Of a stretch of DNA of 64,000 bases, positions 23,634-32,405 are shown piece after piece (the first letter of the stretch is position 1; every line of letters starts with the position of its first letter). The position numbers were made by a program, and so were the translations under genes. A model generated the notes under the pieces. The model did not search any database. It worked only from the letters and a program-made list of their open reading frames with translations, and was not told the DNA's origin. Source of the stretch: an uncultured Sutterella sp. (GTDB lineage Bacteria > Pseudomonadota > Gammaproteobacteria > Burkholderiales > Burkholderiaceae_F); NCBI GenBank assembly GCA_900544345.1, contig UQUR01000003.1, positions 134,915-198,914 on the forward strand. Direction: 5' to 3'.

Positions 23634-25664
23634 ATGTCAGTAACAACTCCTTTTGTCAGTGTAGTGTTGGACGTTCCTTCGCTTCCGGCTTTAACCTACC
23701 GAGTACCCGAAGGTATGGTTGCCCGGATTGGAGATCGCTGCCTTGTGCCTCTAGGTCGACGCCAAGAGGTAGGCATTGTTGTTGCCTTGCATAATCAGAC
23801 TGATATTGCAGAAAATAAACAAAAGTCTTTGATTCATCTTTTCAGCGAAACTGCTCCTTTGAGTGATATATGGTTAAAGCTCACTAAATTTGCTTCGGAT
23901 TATTATCAACACGGTTGGGGTGAGGTAGCGATTGCTTCTTTGCCCACTTTTTTCCGAAGCAAACCAGGTCCGAGATACCAGCAATCTTTAGATCGGTTGA
24001 GAAAACCCTATAAAGTAAAAGAAACAGAACAAAAGAATGTCTGGCTTAAGCTCAATGATGAGCAACGAAGAGCTGTTGAGGGGCTCGACAAAGCGAAAGG
24101 CTTTTCTCCTTTTGTTCTTCACGGTGTAACAGGTAGCGGCAAAACTGAGGTGTATCTAAAAATGATGGATAATCTTTTTATTCGTCAGCCTCAGGCACAA
24201 GTGCTTTTCCTAGTGCCAGAGATCAATCTGACTCCTCAGCTTGAAGAAAGGATTAGAAGCCACTTTCCGGATAGGACTGTTGCATCATTGCATTCTGGGT
24301 TGGCAAACGGAGAGCGTGCTAGAGCTTGGTTGGCCGGACATGAAAAGCGTATCCAGATTTTAATCGGCACACGAATGGCGATATTTGCTGACTTACCGAA
24401 CCTTGCGATGATTGTGGTTGATGAAGAGCATGACCTATCATACAAGGCGGGAGATGGTATTCGGTATTCAGCTAGAGATCTGGCAGTAAAATTGGCTCAG
24501 CTTCAACAAATTCCCGTTGTTCTGGGATCAGCTACGCCTTCGTTGGAAACTTGGAGCCAGGTGAAAAGAGGATACTATAGCTTACTCACTTTAACTAAAA
24601 GAGCGGTGCCTGGAGCGGTCCTCCCTAGTCTGACAGTGGTTAACCCAAAAGATAAAAAGTTAATAAAAGGACTGACTCCGGAAGTTATTGATGCCATCAG
24701 TGAAACCTTAGAGAAAAAAGAGCAGGTGATTATCTTTCTCAATCGACGAGGATATGCTCCTGTTTTAACCTGTTCGAGTTGTGGTTGGCTCTCAAAATGT
24801 CCTCATTGTTCAACCTATGCTGTGTACCATAAGTTTCACGGGAAACTTATTTGCCATCACTGTGGTTGGTCTACGCCTGTTTATTCGCGATGCCCAGACT
24901 GCGGTAATGTAGATTTAATTCCGTTGGGGGCCGGTACTCAGCGCATAGAAGAAACACTGGGGCAATTATGGCCTCAGGCAAGGATCTTACGAATCGATCG
25001 TGATACAACACAGCGAAAAAATGCAGCTAAAGAAGCTTTTGAAGCGGTTCATAGTGGTGAAGTTGATATATTAGTTGGCACACAGATGGTAGCAAAAGGG
25101 CATGACTTCCAAAATGTTTCGCTCGTTGTTGTCCTCAACATAGACACACAACTTGTCAGTGCTAATCCGCGTAGTGAGGAGAGAGCATTCGCTAATTTAA
25201 TGCAGGTTGCGGGTCGCGCTGGAAGGTTTGGATTGCCAGCAAGGATAATTGTTCAAAGCCGATTTGGTGATAGGGAGATCTTTACTGCGTTGGCAGAACA
25301 AAATTACAATCGTTTTGCTGATTATCTGTTACAGGTCAGACAAGCGGAAAATAGTGTCCCCTTTGTTTGTCAGGCACTACTAATGGCTGACGATACAAAT
25401 ATCAATAGAGCACTTGAATTTTTGACTTCAGCAATGAAAATGGGTTTGCAACTACTTGATTCAGAAGATAATCATTCGGTGGTGATTTACGATCCCATTC
25501 CGATGGCACTTATGAAAGTAGCAGACAAGGAACGTGCTCAGCTACTTGTCGAGGCAGCTTCTCGTCAAATTATGGGACGATTTTTACGTCAGTGGTATCA
25601 AAAGCTTTGCTCCATGCCAGGTTCTGTGCATTGGACTATGGATGTTGATCCGATGGATGTTTAA
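23634..25664 (+). CDS. priA: Primosomal helicase PriA
   Basis: PriA restarts stalled replication forks by recognising branched DNA and loading DnaB. The 676 residues contain the 3'-OH DNA-binding and winged-helix domains (about 1-130), helicase Walker A GVTGSGKT at about 164-171, the DEEH box in MIVVDEEHDLSYKAGDG, and paired zinc motifs in CSSCGWLSKCPHC and CHHCGW..CPDCG. The C-terminal helicase motifs VLNIDTQL and QVAGRAGR are intact. It is slightly shorter than E. coli PriA (732). A DnaA-box-rich gap lies upstream, so DnaA might also influence its expression. Confidence 0.97.
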   Translation: MSVTTPFVSVVLDVPSLPALTYRVPEGMVARIGDRCLVPLGRRQEVGIVVALHNQTDIAENKQKSLIHLFSETAPLSDIWLKLTKFASDYYQHGWGEVAIASLPTFFRSKPGPRYQQSLDRLRKPYKVKETEQKNVWLKLNDEQRRAVEGLDKAKGFSPFVLHGVTGSGKTEVYLKMMDNLFIRQPQAQVLFLVPEINLTPQLEERIRSHFPDRTVASLHSGLANGERARAWLAGHEKRIQILIGTRMAIFADLPNLAMIVVDEEHDLSYKAGDGIRYSARDLAVKLAQLQQIPVVLGSATPSLETWSQVKRGYYSLLTLTKRAVPGAVLPSLTVVNPKDKKLIKGLTPEVIDAISETLEKKEQVIIFLNRRGYAPVLTCSSCGWLSKCPHCSTYAVYHKFHGKLICHHCGWSTPVYSRCPDCGNVDLIPLGAGTQRIEETLGQLWPQARILRIDRDTTQRKNAAKEAFEAVHSGEVDILVGTQMVAKGHDFQNVSLVVVLNIDTQLVSANPRSEERAFANLMQVAGRAGRFGLPARIIVQSRFGDREIFTALAEQNYNRFADYLLQVRQAENSVPFVCQALLMADDTNINRALEFLTSAMKMGLQLLDSEDNHSVVIYDPIPMALMKVADKERAQLLVEAASRQIMGRFLRQWYQKLCSMPGSVHWTMDVDPMDV

Positions 25665-25689
25665 GTCCCAGATAATATCTGACTTTATT
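25663..25689 (+). terminator. Possible terminator after priA
   Basis: AAGT plus CAGAT pair with ATCTG plus ACTT, with two bulged C residues, and TTATT follows. It is weak and starts at the priA stop codon. Confidence 0.4.
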
Positions 25690-25756
25690 ACATAGCTAAC
25701 TATTGGTTTTGAAATACTTCTTAACCTAAAACATAATAGTTTTAAAAAAAGTTCTT

Positions 25757-25762
25757 TATAAT
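25757..25762 (+). promoter_or_regulatory. -10 element of the tRNA-Arg gene
   Basis: A perfect TATAAT lies 11 bases before the mature tRNA. No good -35 element is seen at the proper distance; the upstream region is an A/T tract. Confidence 0.55.
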
Positions 25763-25773
25763 CGTCAGTCCTT

Positions 25774-25848
25774 GCCTCCGTGGTGAAGTGGATATCATGC
25801 GACCCTCCGAAGGTCGCGTCACAGGTTCGATTCCTGTCGGAGGTACCA
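25774..25848 (+). tRNA. tRNA-Arg (anticodon CCG)
   Basis: The 75 bases fold as a cloverleaf. The acceptor stem is GCCTCCG with CGGAGGT (G-T wobble at the end), followed by discriminator A and encoded CCA. The D stem is GTGA/TCAT, the anticodon stem CGACC/GGTCG with loop CTCCGAA, giving anticodon CCG, and the T arm contains GGTTCGATTCC. It reads CGG codons. The gene stands alone between priA and a DUF971-ubiE pair. Confidence 0.95.
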
Positions 25849-25872
25849 CCCAATCAATTCGGCACAAAGACC

Positions 25873-26280
25873 ATGCTGGTCCCTATAGATATCGCATATC
25901 ATCGTCAGTCTAAACAGTTGGAACTCATCTACGAAAACGCAAAAAGTTTTTTGTTGTCAGCAGAGTTTTTACGGGTAATGAGTCCATCAGCTGAAGTTCG
26001 GGGTCATACACCTGATCAAGCTCAATTACCAGTGGGGAAGCGGGATGTTTCTATTGTAGGGATTGAACCAGTAGGTCTTTATGCATTGAAAATAATTTTT
26101 TCGGATGGTCATGATTCCGGTTTGTATGATTGGAATTATTTATACCAATTAGCTACAGGCAAAGATAATCTTTGGCAAGAATATCTGAAGCATTTGCAGG
26201 AGCTTGGAGCTAGCCGTGATCCCGATGATCCGCGAAATGAATCTTTTAAACCGCAAAATAGAAAAACTTGCCACCATTGA
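25873..26280 (+). CDS. DUF971 domain protein
   Basis: This 135-residue protein carries the DUF971 (GBBH-like N-terminal) fold: RQSKQLELIYENAKSFLLSA, FLRVMSPSAEVRGH and IEPVGLYALKIIFSDGHDSGLYDW. Such proteins are common beside ubiE or hslVU in Betaproteobacteria and have been linked to iron-sulphur or redox handling by homology only. I start it at the ATG at 25873, because the longer open frame would run through the tRNA gene. Its stop codon is one base before the ubiE start, suggesting coupled translation. Confidence 0.88.
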   Translation: MLVPIDIAYHRQSKQLELIYENAKSFLLSAEFLRVMSPSAEVRGHTPDQAQLPVGKRDVSIVGIEPVGLYALKIIFSDGHDSGLYDWNYLYQLATGKDNLWQEYLKHLQELGASRDPDDPRNESFKPQNRKTCHH

Positions 26281-26281
26281 T

Positions 26282-27037
26282 ATGCAGCAGGATAACCGTA
26301 AACATGAAACCGATTTTGGTTTCAAGCGCGTCGCTGAGGAAGATAAGGCCAGACAGGTCAGGGAAGTGTTTGACTCTGTTGCGCCCAAATATGATTTGAT
26401 GAATGACGTGCTTTCATTTGGCATGCATCGCCTCTGGAAAAAATATGCCATATATAAAGCTGATGTTGCCCGCGGAATGAAAGTGTTAGATTTGGCTGCT
26501 GGAACAGCAGACTTGTCACTTCAATTTGCTAAAAAAGTTGGGCGTGATGGTGAGGTCTGGCCGACAGATATCAATCGCTCGATGCTCTCTATTGGTGCTC
26601 GACGTATGCGTGAGGCAGGCTTTAACATGCCTGTTGTGCAGTGTGACTGTGAAAATCTCCCCTTTGCGGACGATACATTTCACGTAGTGATGGTGAGTTT
26701 CGGACTGCGAAATATGACTCACAAGGATAGGGCTCTCAGTGAAATGTGCCGAGTTTGCCGCCCGGGCGGTAAAGTGATGGTTTTGGAGTTTTCAAAAATC
26801 AATAGGCTCTTAGCGCCGTTTTATGATTTTTATTCATTTCATTTAATGCCCTGGCTTGGTGGAAAAATTTCTGGCGATAGTGAAAGTTATCGTTATTTGC
26901 CAGAGTCTATTCGTATGCATCCGAGTCAGCCGGTATTGGCTGAGATGATGCGTAACTCGGGGCTGACTGATGTTCATTGGCATAATTTGACCTTTGGGGT
27001 CTGTGCTTTACACATCGGTCAAAAACCTTTGAAATAA
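26282..27037 (+). CDS. ubiE: Ubiquinone/menaquinone methyltransferase UbiE
   Basis: UbiE is the SAM-dependent C-methyltransferase of quinone synthesis. The 251 residues start at 26282 (MQQDNRKHETDFGFKRV), which matches the family N terminus. DSVAPKYDLMNDVLSFGMHRLWK is the first family signature, VLDLAAGTADLSL the SAM motif, and RVCRPGGKVMVLEFSK the second signature. The start codon lies one base after the DUF971 stop. Whether it makes ubiquinone, menaquinone or both cannot be decided from this window. Confidence 0.96.
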   Translation: MQQDNRKHETDFGFKRVAEEDKARQVREVFDSVAPKYDLMNDVLSFGMHRLWKKYAIYKADVARGMKVLDLAAGTADLSLQFAKKVGRDGEVWPTDINRSMLSIGARRMREAGFNMPVVQCDCENLPFADDTFHVVMVSFGLRNMTHKDRALSEMCRVCRPGGKVMVLEFSKINRLLAPFYDFYSFHLMPWLGGKISGDSESYRYLPESIRMHPSQPVLAEMMRNSGLTDVHWHNLTFGVCALHIGQKPLK

Positions 27038-27105
27038 TTAACAGTAAAAGATTTTCCCTCTTAATCCGAAGAGGTTATCAATTCGGGAACTTTGGAGTTT
27101 ATCCT

Positions 27106-28077
27106 ATGAAAAAATGGATTGCGATTTTGGCAATTGGTTTGACAATGATGTCTTTGTCGGTATCGGCTGATGCGGCAAGACGTTTCGGCGGCGGCATGAG
27201 TTTCGGCCGTTCTGCTCCGACTCTGCAGCATAAGGCTACACCGGCTCCGGCCACAGGTTTACATCAGCAAAAGGCCAATCCCTCTCAGCAGCAGCGTCAG
27301 CAACAAGCCGCTCCCAGTCAGCAGCCTCGTACCCCTCAGGCGGTTCCCAGCCCCATGCGCGGTATGTTGATGGGTTTGGCCGCTGCTTTGGGCATTACGG
27401 CTTTAGCTCATGTTTTGGGTTTGGGTGAAGGTTTTGCTCAGTTCCTGATGGTTGCTTTGATGGCATTGGCAGCCTTCTATATTGTGCGTTTGCTTTTAGG
27501 ATTGTTCCTCGTGAAACGTCGTCCTGCCGGGATGCCCGGCGGTCAAAATTCTGATGACCGTCAGGACACTATGCGGACAAGCTACGACTATGCTCAGCCC
27601 CAACAGACTCAAACCACACAAACGGCTTTCAGCTCTGCTTCTCCGATGGCAGGCAGTGTTTTGGATGAACTGAATAATCCGAGCTCGGCCAAAAAGGTTG
27701 ATTTACCGGCCGATTTCGATGTGGAAGGCTTTTTGAAGGTTGCAGAAGATAATTTTGCTTTGATGCAAAAGGCTTGGGATACGGGTAATGTCACTTCTAT
27801 TTCGGATTTCACCAGTGATGAAGTTTTCCGTACCGTTACACATCAGCTGCGCGAGCGCGGCGCTCAAAACTACGAAACGGAAATTGTGACTTTGAAATCC
27901 GATTTCAGAGGCATCGTTCGTGAAGGCGATGAGTATTTGGCGGGCGTTCATTTCGACGGTACGCTCAATGTCAGCGGAGAAGCCGAACGGGTTGATGAAA
28001 CCTGGATTTTGGTTAAACCTGTCAATGGCAATTCCGGCTGGCTTTTAGCCGGTATCCATCAGGACTCACCCCAATAA
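27106..28077 (+). CDS. Tim44-like domain protein
   Basis: The 323 residues start with a signal peptide or anchor (WIAILAIGLTMMSLSVSADA), continue with a Gln/Pro-rich low-complexity segment (about 45-85), two hydrophobic helices (about 86-135), a second polar linker, and end with a Tim44-type domain (about 195-320) containing FLKVAEDNFALMQKAWDTGN and VHFDGTLNVSGEAERVDETWILVKP. Bacterial members are common in Betaproteobacteria, often near ubiE; their function is unknown. GGAG lies eight bases before the ATG at 27106. Confidence 0.85.
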   Translation: MKKWIAILAIGLTMMSLSVSADAARRFGGGMSFGRSAPTLQHKATPAPATGLHQQKANPSQQQRQQQAAPSQQPRTPQAVPSPMRGMLMGLAAALGITALAHVLGLGEGFAQFLMVALMALAAFYIVRLLLGLFLVKRRPAGMPGGQNSDDRQDTMRTSYDYAQPQQTQTTQTAFSSASPMAGSVLDELNNPSSAKKVDLPADFDVEGFLKVAEDNFALMQKAWDTGNVTSISDFTSDEVFRTVTHQLRERGAQNYETEIVTLKSDFRGIVREGDEYLAGVHFDGTLNVSGEAERVDETWILVKPVNGNSGWLLAGIHQDSPQ

Positions 28078-28096
28078 ATTGAATTCGCCGCAAAAC

Positions 28097-28127
28097 AAGG
28101 GTCGCGTTAAAAGTGCGGCCCTTTTTG
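28097..28127 (+). terminator. Terminator after the Tim44-like gene
   Basis: AAGGGTCGC (28097-28105) pairs with GCGGCCCTT (28115-28123) through one mismatch and a nine-base loop, followed by a T-run. Confidence 0.85.
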
Positions 28128-28212
28128 TTTCAGGCCATTTCTGTCTCTAAGTCAGCTGAATGAATCGGGTAGAATACGATCAACTGACGTATATCCACAG
28201 TTAAGTCGTCTT

Positions 28213-29571
28213 ATGAATATTGTTATCCTTGCCGCCGGCATGGGTAAGCGGATGCGCTCGCGCTTGCCTAAGGTGCTTCAACCTATTGCCGATAAGCCTA
28301 TGCTTGAGCACGTCATTGAAAAAGCTCGTCTTTTAGGATCTGATCATCGCTTGATCGTTGTTGTCGGTCATGGTGCTGAAGCGGTTAAGTCCTATTTCGA
28401 AAGAGATAAGACAATTACTTTCGCTTTGCAGGCCGAGCAATTGGGAACCGGTCATGCTTTACTTCAGGCGTTGCCATATTGCGATAAGGATAAACCCACG
28501 TTAGTGCTTTTGGGAGATGTGCCGTTAATTTGCCCAGAAACCCTAAAAAAATTAATTAAGGCTGCTGGAGATGATGTGGGGCTTTTGACTGTTTGCTTGG
28601 AAAATCCTAAAGGCTACGGTCGCATCGTGCGTGAGAAAGGTCAGGTTTGTGCCATTGTGGAAGAAAAGGACGCAACTGAAGCTCAGCGAAAGATCAAGGA
28701 AGTTAATACCGGTATTATGGTTTTGCCAACACGTTATTTAGACTCTTGGTTAAACGATTTAGGTAATCAGAATGCCCAGGGAGAATACTATTTGACTGAT
28801 GTGATTGCCAGGGCCGTATCGGAAGGAATTGCTGTAAATTCCGCACTTGCCGAAAGTGAAACAGAAGTTCAGGGTGTAAATAATAAAGTTCAGTTGGCTG
28901 CACTGGAACGGGCTTATCAGACAGAGAAAGCTTTGCAGCTGATGAATGACGGAGTGACCGTTATTGATCCGGCAAGAATTGATATTCGGGGTGAGCTCAT
29001 TTGCGGCAAAGATGTCACGATTGATGTCGGATGTATTTTCAGCGGCAAAGTCATCTTAGGTGACGGCGTGAGAGTCGGTGCTTATTGCGTACTCAAGGAT
29101 GTTGAAATTGGCAATGAGACTGAAGTTTTGCCGTTCTGCCACTTCGATGGAGCTCGTGTGGGTGAAAATGCCCGTTTAGGTCCGTACAGCCGTTTGCGTC
29201 CCGGCACGACCTTGGCAGATCAAACCCATATTGGTAATTTCGTTGAAATTAAAAAATCTGTTATCGGTTTAGGCAGTAAAGTCAATCACCTCTCTTACAT
29301 CGGCGATACGGATATGGGAGCTCGGGTTAACATCGGTGCGGGAACCATAACCTGTAATTACGACGGTGTGAATAAGTTCAGAACCACCATTATGGATGAT
29401 GCTTTTATCGGTTCAGATACCCAGCTTGTGGCTCCGGTCACCGTGGGTCAGGGCGCAACCCTTGGTGCGGGTACAACACTGACGAAAAATGCTCCGGACG
29501 GTGAATTGACTTTAGCTAGAGCACGCCAGGTAACGATTAAAGGTTGGAAACGTCCAACGAAAAAAGAATAA
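28213..29571 (+). CDS. glmU: Bifunctional UDP-N-acetylglucosamine pyrophosphorylase / glucosamine-1-phosphate acetyltransferase
   Basis: GlmU makes UDP-GlcNAc, precursor of peptidoglycan and lipid A, in two steps. The 452 residues have an N-terminal pyrophosphorylase domain (LAAGMGKRMRSRLPKVL near the start and EQLGTGHALLQA) and a C-terminal left-handed beta helix (about 250-440) with hexapeptide repeats and the acetyl-CoA region LSYIGDTDMGARVNIGAGTI. Length is typical. It forms a pair with glmS, 11 bases downstream. Confidence 0.98.
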   Translation: MNIVILAAGMGKRMRSRLPKVLQPIADKPMLEHVIEKARLLGSDHRLIVVVGHGAEAVKSYFERDKTITFALQAEQLGTGHALLQALPYCDKDKPTLVLLGDVPLICPETLKKLIKAAGDDVGLLTVCLENPKGYGRIVREKGQVCAIVEEKDATEAQRKIKEVNTGIMVLPTRYLDSWLNDLGNQNAQGEYYLTDVIARAVSEGIAVNSALAESETEVQGVNNKVQLAALERAYQTEKALQLMNDGVTVIDPARIDIRGELICGKDVTIDVGCIFSGKVILGDGVRVGAYCVLKDVEIGNETEVLPFCHFDGARVGENARLGPYSRLRPGTTLADQTHIGNFVEIKKSVIGLGSKVNHLSYIGDTDMGARVNIGAGTITCNYDGVNKFRTTIMDDAFIGSDTQLVAPVTVGQGATLGAGTTLTKNAPDGELTLARARQVTIKGWKRPTKKE

Positions 29572-29582
29572 AGGATTTAATT

Positions 29583-31409
29583 ATGTGCGGTATTGTTGCG
29601 GCAACCTCTAAACATCGAAACATTGTTCCGCTTCTGGTTCAAGGCTTAAAGCGCTTGGAATATCGCGGCTATGACAGCTGCGGCGTAGCTGTTTGGGATC
29701 AGGGGCTAAAGCGTGTCAGAAGTGTCTCTCGGGTCTCGGAACTATCCGATCAGATTGAAAAAGAGGGTCTGAAGGGTTTTATGGGCATCGCCCATACTCG
29801 TTGGGCCACACACGGAGAACCCGTTGTCTGTAATGCTCATCCGCACTTTGCAGGTGACCAGATCGCCCTGATTCACAACGGCATCATTGAAAATTACGAA
29901 GAAATTCGTGAAGAGCTCAAGGCAAAGGGTATTCAGTTTGCCAGTCAGACTGACTCGGAAGTTTTGGCTCATTTGGTACGTGATTGCTACAAAGGTGATT
30001 TGCTCAAGGCGGTTGAAGAGGCTCTCAATCGAGTACGAGGTGCTTATGCAATTGCTGTTTTCTGCAAAGAAGATCCTCATCGTATAGTGGTAGCTCGCCA
30101 AGGCTCACCTTTGGTTTTAGGTATTGGAGATGGGGAAATGTTTGCTGCCTCTGATACGATGGCTTTGGCAGGAGAGACCAATCGCTTCATTTACTTAGAA
30201 GATGGAGATGTTGCTGATTTGAGGCAAGACTCTTATGCCATTTATTCTCATCAAGGTCAAAGATTTTTGCCGGTTGAGCGTGAGGTTCGTCAGGTAGAGG
30301 CCTTCAGTAATGCTGTGGAACTTGGGCCTTATCGTCATTACATGCAAAAGGAAATTTTTGAGCAACCTCGAGCGATTGCCGACACACTAGAAGCGGTGGG
30401 AGAGGTTAAGGCTTCACTTTTCGGTGAACAAGCACAGGAAGTGTTTGAAAATGTTGAGCGCGTGCTCATGATTGCCTGCGGGACAAGCTACTATGCAGCG
30501 CTGACTTCTAAGTATTGGTTAGAGGCTATTGCTGGAATACCGTGTGATGTTGAGATTGCTAGCGAATACCGATATCGTAAAAGTGTTCCCAATCCAAACA
30601 CATTGGTTGTGACTATCTCCCAGTCAGGTGAGACAGCCGATACGTTGGCGGCACTTAAGCATGCCCGAGAGCTTGGCATGACAAAAACGCTGACGATCTG
30701 CAACGTTGCCACGAGTGCCATGGTTCGCGAAAGCCTGCTGCGTTTTATTACTCGGGCCGGTGTGGAAATCGGCGTGGCCTCCACAAAGGCTTTTACCACG
30801 CAGCTCACGGCGCTTTTCCTTTTGACGCTCAGTTTGGCAAAGGTGAAGGGGCGTTTAGAGCCTAAAGATGAGGCGGAGTATATGCGGCTATTGCGCCACG
30901 TTCCCAAAGCAGTCAGCGCAGTTTTGGCTCTTGAGCCTCAGGTTATAGCATGGGCTGAGCGTTTTGCAAGCAAACAGCATGCGTTGTTCTTAGGTCGCGG
31001 AATTCACTATCCGATCGCATTGGAAGGTGCACTCAAACTAAAAGAAATCTCTTATATCCATGCAGAAGCATATCCGGCAGGAGAGCTTAAACATGGACCG
31101 CTTGCTTTAGTTGATGAATCTATTCCTGTGGTAACGGTTGCACCTAACGACGAGCTTTTGGAAAAACTCAAGAGCAATATGAAAGAAGTGGAGGCACGAA
31201 AAGGTGAGCTTTATGTGTTTGCCGACTCTGACACTGGGTTGGAATCAAGTGAACACATTCATGTGATTCGTATGCCGGAAAACTATGGCCCTCTGTCACC
31301 GATTCTTCACGTGATTCCTCTGCAACTTTTGGCCTATCATACAGCGTTTATCCGAGGAAACGATGTTGATAAACCAAGAAATCTGGCTAAGAGTGTCACA
31401 GTTGAATAG
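29583..31409 (+). CDS. glmS: Glutamine-fructose-6-phosphate aminotransferase (isomerizing)
   Basis: GlmS makes glucosamine-6-phosphate from fructose-6-phosphate and glutamine, the first step towards UDP-GlcNAc. The 608 residues start MCGIVAATSKH with Cys2 as the glutaminase nucleophile, which fixes the start at 29583 rather than upstream. RWATHGEP and HNGIIENYEEIR belong to the glutaminase domain; two SIS domains follow, with SQSGETADTLAAL and the C-terminal PRNLAKSVTVE. AAGGATTTAATT gives the ribosome binding site. No glmS ribozyme is present, as expected outside Gram-positives. Confidence 0.98.
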   Translation: MCGIVAATSKHRNIVPLLVQGLKRLEYRGYDSCGVAVWDQGLKRVRSVSRVSELSDQIEKEGLKGFMGIAHTRWATHGEPVVCNAHPHFAGDQIALIHNGIIENYEEIREELKAKGIQFASQTDSEVLAHLVRDCYKGDLLKAVEEALNRVRGAYAIAVFCKEDPHRIVVARQGSPLVLGIGDGEMFAASDTMALAGETNRFIYLEDGDVADLRQDSYAIYSHQGQRFLPVEREVRQVEAFSNAVELGPYRHYMQKEIFEQPRAIADTLEAVGEVKASLFGEQAQEVFENVERVLMIACGTSYYAALTSKYWLEAIAGIPCDVEIASEYRYRKSVPNPNTLVVTISQSGETADTLAALKHARELGMTKTLTICNVATSAMVRESLLRFITRAGVEIGVASTKAFTTQLTALFLLTLSLAKVKGRLEPKDEAEYMRLLRHVPKAVSAVLALEPQVIAWAERFASKQHALFLGRGIHYPIALEGALKLKEISYIHAEAYPAGELKHGPLALVDESIPVVTVAPNDELLEKLKSNMKEVEARKGELYVFADSDTGLESSEHIHVIRMPENYGPLSPILHVIPLQLLAYHTAFIRGNDVDKPRNLAKSVTVE

Positions 31410-31442
31410 TACATATTAATATCAACTGACAACGAAACTATT

Positions 31443-31480
31443 AAAAAGCCTCCCGTTCAAGCAATGAAGGGAGGCTTTTT
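31443..31480. terminator. Bidirectional terminator between glmS and the second MarC gene
   Basis: AAAAAGCCTCCC and GGGAGGCTTTTT form a 12-base perfect stem with A and T flanks. It serves both convergent genes. Confidence 0.92.
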
Positions 31481-31496
31481 ACATTAAGTTTTGATG

Positions 31497-32153
31497 TTAC
31501 ATACCGGTGGCAAAAGCTCTGATACCAGAACCAATAAACTGTACACCAATACAAACCAGTAAAAAACCCATTAATTTACTGATCACAATTGTGCCTGAAG
31601 GTCCAAGCTTTCGACCGCAGAAATCTGCTGATCGCATGACGGCCCAGCACACTAAGCTACAGAAAATAATAGCTAAAGTCATCATAAAGAAAGTCGCCAC
31701 TTGATCTTGCCAATGGGGATATTCAGCGATTTCGGTTGAAAAACCAATAATTACTGCCATCGTTCCCGGACCGGCGATCATGGGCATAGCAATGGGAAAG
31801 AAGGCGTAGTCTTCGCGGTCTCGTCTGACCAGAGGAGCTTTATTGGGTGAGGGTGTCTGTTGGCTAAAAAGCATTTGATAGCCTATAACCGCTACCATAA
31901 AGCCACCGGCAATACGCAAAGCCCCGTAGGAAATTCCAAAAAAGGCAAGCAATAAGTTGCCTGCCAATAAACTGACAAACATGATAATGGCCGCATAAAT
32001 TGCAGCCCAACGAGCCTGAGCTTTACGTTGTTCCGGATCCATGCCTTGGGTCAGACTGATAAATAACGGGATCTTCGAAGGAGGATTGGTGATGACAAGC
32101 AAACTCACAAGCCCAGCCAGAAAGTATTGTAGGTGGAAGATCTCAAGTGACAT
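31497..32153 (-). CDS. MarC family membrane protein (second copy)
   Basis: A MarC/UPF0056 six-helix membrane protein of 218 residues. LVSLLVITNPPSKIPLFISLT in helix 1, FFGISYGALRIAGGFMVAVIGYQML and FPIAMPMIAGPGTMAVIIGFS are the family landmarks. I place the start at 32153 (MSLEIFHLQYFLAG) by alignment with the family; none of the candidate starts, including ATG at 32198, has a clear ribosome binding site. It differs strongly from the copy at 11756, so the two are not a recent duplication. Function is unknown. Confidence 0.85.
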   Translation of the reverse strand: MSLEIFHLQYFLAGLVSLLVITNPPSKIPLFISLTQGMDPEQRKAQARWAAIYAAIIMFVSLLAGNLLLAFFGISYGALRIAGGFMVAVIGYQMLFSQQTPSPNKAPLVRRDREDYAFFPIAMPMIAGPGTMAVIIGFSTEIAEYPHWQDQVATFFMMTLAIIFCSLVCWAVMRSADFCGRKLGPSGTIVISKLMGFLLVCIGVQFIGSGIRAFATGM

Positions 32154-32327
32154 GATGAAGAAAGCAAGAGTAAAAAAATCTGGGGAATTTTTCTCCATTA
32201 ACAAAAAAAGATCATTAGGTATAAACCCTAATATAAGTTACATCTTGAAATAATTTTTACCTTAAAGAATTTTTAAAAAACCCTATTTTCTAGGGAATTT
32301 TGAGACAATGAACAAGCTTTCACTTTT

Positions 32328-32349
32328 TGACTGAATGAACGTTCAGTCA
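32328..32349. promoter_or_regulatory. TetR-type operator of the RND efflux operon
   Basis: TGACTGA and TCAGTCA form a seven-base inverted repeat around eight bases, with an inner perfect palindrome TGAACGTTCA at 32336-32345. This resembles operators of AcrR/TtgR-like TetR proteins. It lies 56 bases before the membrane-fusion gene; the TetR gene at 38318 is the probable ligand-responsive repressor. Confidence 0.7.
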
Positions 32350-32405
32350 TTTTTGGTTTTTTGTGTCGGTCATCATCGGCACCGATGTTTGGAGAAAGGT
32401 AAAAG

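Noticed and set aside
25780..25872. Upstream extension of the DUF971 frame
   Set aside because: It runs through the tRNA-Arg gene, so the start at 25873 is used.
28191..28200. DnaA-box-like TATATCCACA before glmU
   Set aside because: It has one mismatch, stands alone and lies close to the glmU start; not enough to call a site.
29550..29600. Possible glmS ribozyme upstream of glmS
   Set aside because: Only 11 bases separate glmU and glmS, so the roughly 150-base ribozyme cannot fit.
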